NCBI GenBank assembly: GCA_003535335.1
Contig: DOHJ01000058.1
Coordinates: 1 to 6,352 of the forward strand
Source: Paracoccaceae bacterium
GTDB lineage: Bacteria > Pseudomonadota > Alphaproteobacteria > Rhodobacterales > Rhodobacteraceae
Direction of reading: 5' to 3'
Length of the DNA stretch: 6,352 bases
Shown: positions 5,777-6,352 of the stretch, in pieces
Position numbering within the stretch: position 1 is the first letter of the stretch
Layout of the letters: every line of letters starts with the position of its first letter
Program-made: the position numbers and the translations under genes
Notes under the pieces: generated by a model
Seen by the model: only the letters and a program-made list of their open reading frames with translations
Database searches by the model: none
What the model was told of the DNA's origin: nothing

Positions 5777-5801
5777 TTGACCTGTTCTGCAGATTTTGAC
5801 C
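5777..5801 (+). repeat. Tandem TTGACC repeats upstream of the bztA-like gene
   Basis: TTGACC occurs at 5777-5782 and 5796-5801, 19 bases start to start, with the 8-base palindrome TCTGCAGA (5786-5793) between them. Each resembles a -35 element, but neither has a good -10 at normal spacing; TACTAA (5811-5816) is too close to the second and too far from the first. They may be an operator or a promoter with a poor -10. No sigma-54 promoter is apparent despite the nitrogen-related gene downstream. Confidence 0.3.
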
Positions 5802-5814
5802 AAACTGCCGTACT

Positions 5815-5885
5815 AAGGGGGGAAATATCCCTTCATATCGCCCTCGGTCCGTAAAGGGCCGATTAACCTGCCCTCACTCGGGCAG
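5815..5885 (+). promoter_or_regulatory. Structured leader with three consecutive hairpins before the bztA-like gene
   Basis: Three stems follow each other. The first is AAGGG (5815-5819) with CCCTT (5829-5833), or alternatively GGGA (5820-5823) with TCCC (5828-5831). The second is TCGGTCC (5844-5850) with GGGCCGA (5856-5862) around GTAAA, seven pairs including one G-T. The third is CTGCCC (5868-5873) with GGGCAG (5880-5885) around TCACTC, six perfect pairs. No T-run follows any of them. The last stem ends 6 bases before the AGGAAGAGG ribosome site (5892-5900), so it could stabilise the mRNA 5' end, gate translation or bind a protein. It matches no riboswitch class I know. Confidence 0.4.
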
Positions 5886-5905
5886 ACTATCAGGAAGAGG
5901 TAAAA

Positions 5906-6352
5906 ATGAAAAAATCCGTATTTCTAGGTGCTTTGACAATTGCCAGCTTGACCGCTGGTGTTGCTGCTGCAAGCACTCTTGACGATGTTAAAGCACGTGG
6001 CAAATTGAACTGTGGTGTTAACACAGGTCTAGTTGGCTTTGCTGCTCCAGACGCCAACGGCAAATGGGAAGGTTACGACGTAGCTATCTGTCGTGCTGTC
6101 GCTGCTGCCGTTCTTGGCGACAACGATGCTGTTAACTTTGTTCCGCTAAGCTCAAAAACACGCTTTACTGCCCTGAACTCGGGCGAAGTTGACGTGCTGG
6201 CCCGTAACACAACGTGGACATTGTCGCGCGACGTTGACCTGAAAATGGAATTCGTTGGTGTTAATTACTATGACGGCCAAGGTTTCATGGCGCCAAAATC
6301 TTTGGGCGTGACGTCGGCCAAAGAACTGGGCGGTGCAACGATTTGTATTCAG
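5906..6352 (+). CDS. bztA: Glutamate/glutamine/aspartate/asparagine ABC transporter, periplasmic binding protein (BztA/AapJ type), 3' end cut off
   Basis: This is the solute-binding component of a polar amino-acid ABC importer, acting in the periplasm and delivering ligand to the BztBCD or AapQMP membrane complex, presumably encoded beyond the window. Only the first 149 codons are visible of an expected 340 or so. Residues 1-22 form a signal peptide: lysines 2-3, a hydrophobic core, and Ala20-Ala21-Ala22 before Ser23. The mature protein opens TLDDVKARGKLNCGVNTGL, then shows GFAAPDANGKWEGYDVAICRAVAAAVLGD, KTRFTALNSGEVDVLARNTTWTLSRD and GVNYYDGQGFMAPK in sections, the pattern of Rhodobacter BztA and rhizobial AapJ. 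AGGAAGAGG (5892-5900) lies 5 bases before the ATG, a very strong site. Codons ending in T are frequent in the first part, as often in highly expressed genes of this group. The choice between the names bztA and aapJ is a convention. Confidence 0.92.
   Translation, partial: MKKSVFLGALTIASLTAGVAAASTLDDVKARGKLNCGVNTGLVGFAAPDANGKWEGYDVAICRAVAAAVLGDNDAVNFVPLSSKTRFTALNSGEVDVLARNTTWTLSRDVDLKMEFVGVNYYDGQGFMAPKSLGVTSAKELGGATICIQ

Overview
This window looks like the chromosome of a moderate-GC alphaproteobacterium of the order Rhodobacterales (roseobacter-type). The reasons are the protein signatures of L17, RarA, CrcB, an RluA-family pseudouridine synthase, an ATP12 F1-ATPase chaperone and a BztA/AapJ-like periplasmic binding protein, the short LuxR/LuxI pair, and the gene order. 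The genus cannot be fixed from the sequence. All confidently called genes read on the + strand.

Layout. (1) 1-88 is the leader of rplQ; no tail of an upstream gene can be defended in it. (2) rplQ (89-511) ends in a strong hairpin terminator (534-569) that has a T-run on both strands. (3) 570-847 is an AT-rich gap. It holds a possible 56-codon minus-strand ORF (600-770), candidate promoters on both strands, and a 20-bp lux-box-like palindrome (832-851) that covers the luxR start codon. (4) luxR (848-1459) and luxI (1524-2111) form a complete acyl-homoserine-lactone quorum-sensing pair. (5) rarA (2178-3491), crcB (3523-3903), an rluC-type gene (3900-4949) and an ATP12-family gene (4985-5692) form a tight co-directional cluster with gaps of -4 to +35 bases. 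(6) 5693-5905 is a 213-base gap with tandem TTGACC repeats and three consecutive hairpins. It leads into (7) the first 149 codons of a bztA/aapJ-type amino-acid-binding protein, which runs off the window end.

How the parts work together. The LuxI product should be an AHL signal that the LuxR protein senses. The palindrome at the luxR start is the obvious candidate operator, and its placement suggests autoregulation. Its centre also lies about 43 bases upstream of a predicted minus-strand start, the position from which LuxR proteins classically activate, so it may switch on a divergent transcript towards 600-770. The other genes are housekeeping: ribosome assembly (rplQ, rluC-type), replication-fork maintenance (rarA), fluoride export (crcB), ATP synthase assembly (ATP12) and amino-acid uptake (bztA). 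The quorum-sensing pair appears to sit inside an otherwise core neighbourhood.

The most interesting stretch is 534-860 (operator, divergent promoters, possible small gene, bidirectional terminator), followed by the structured leader at 5815-5885. Both are inferences from sequence pattern only.
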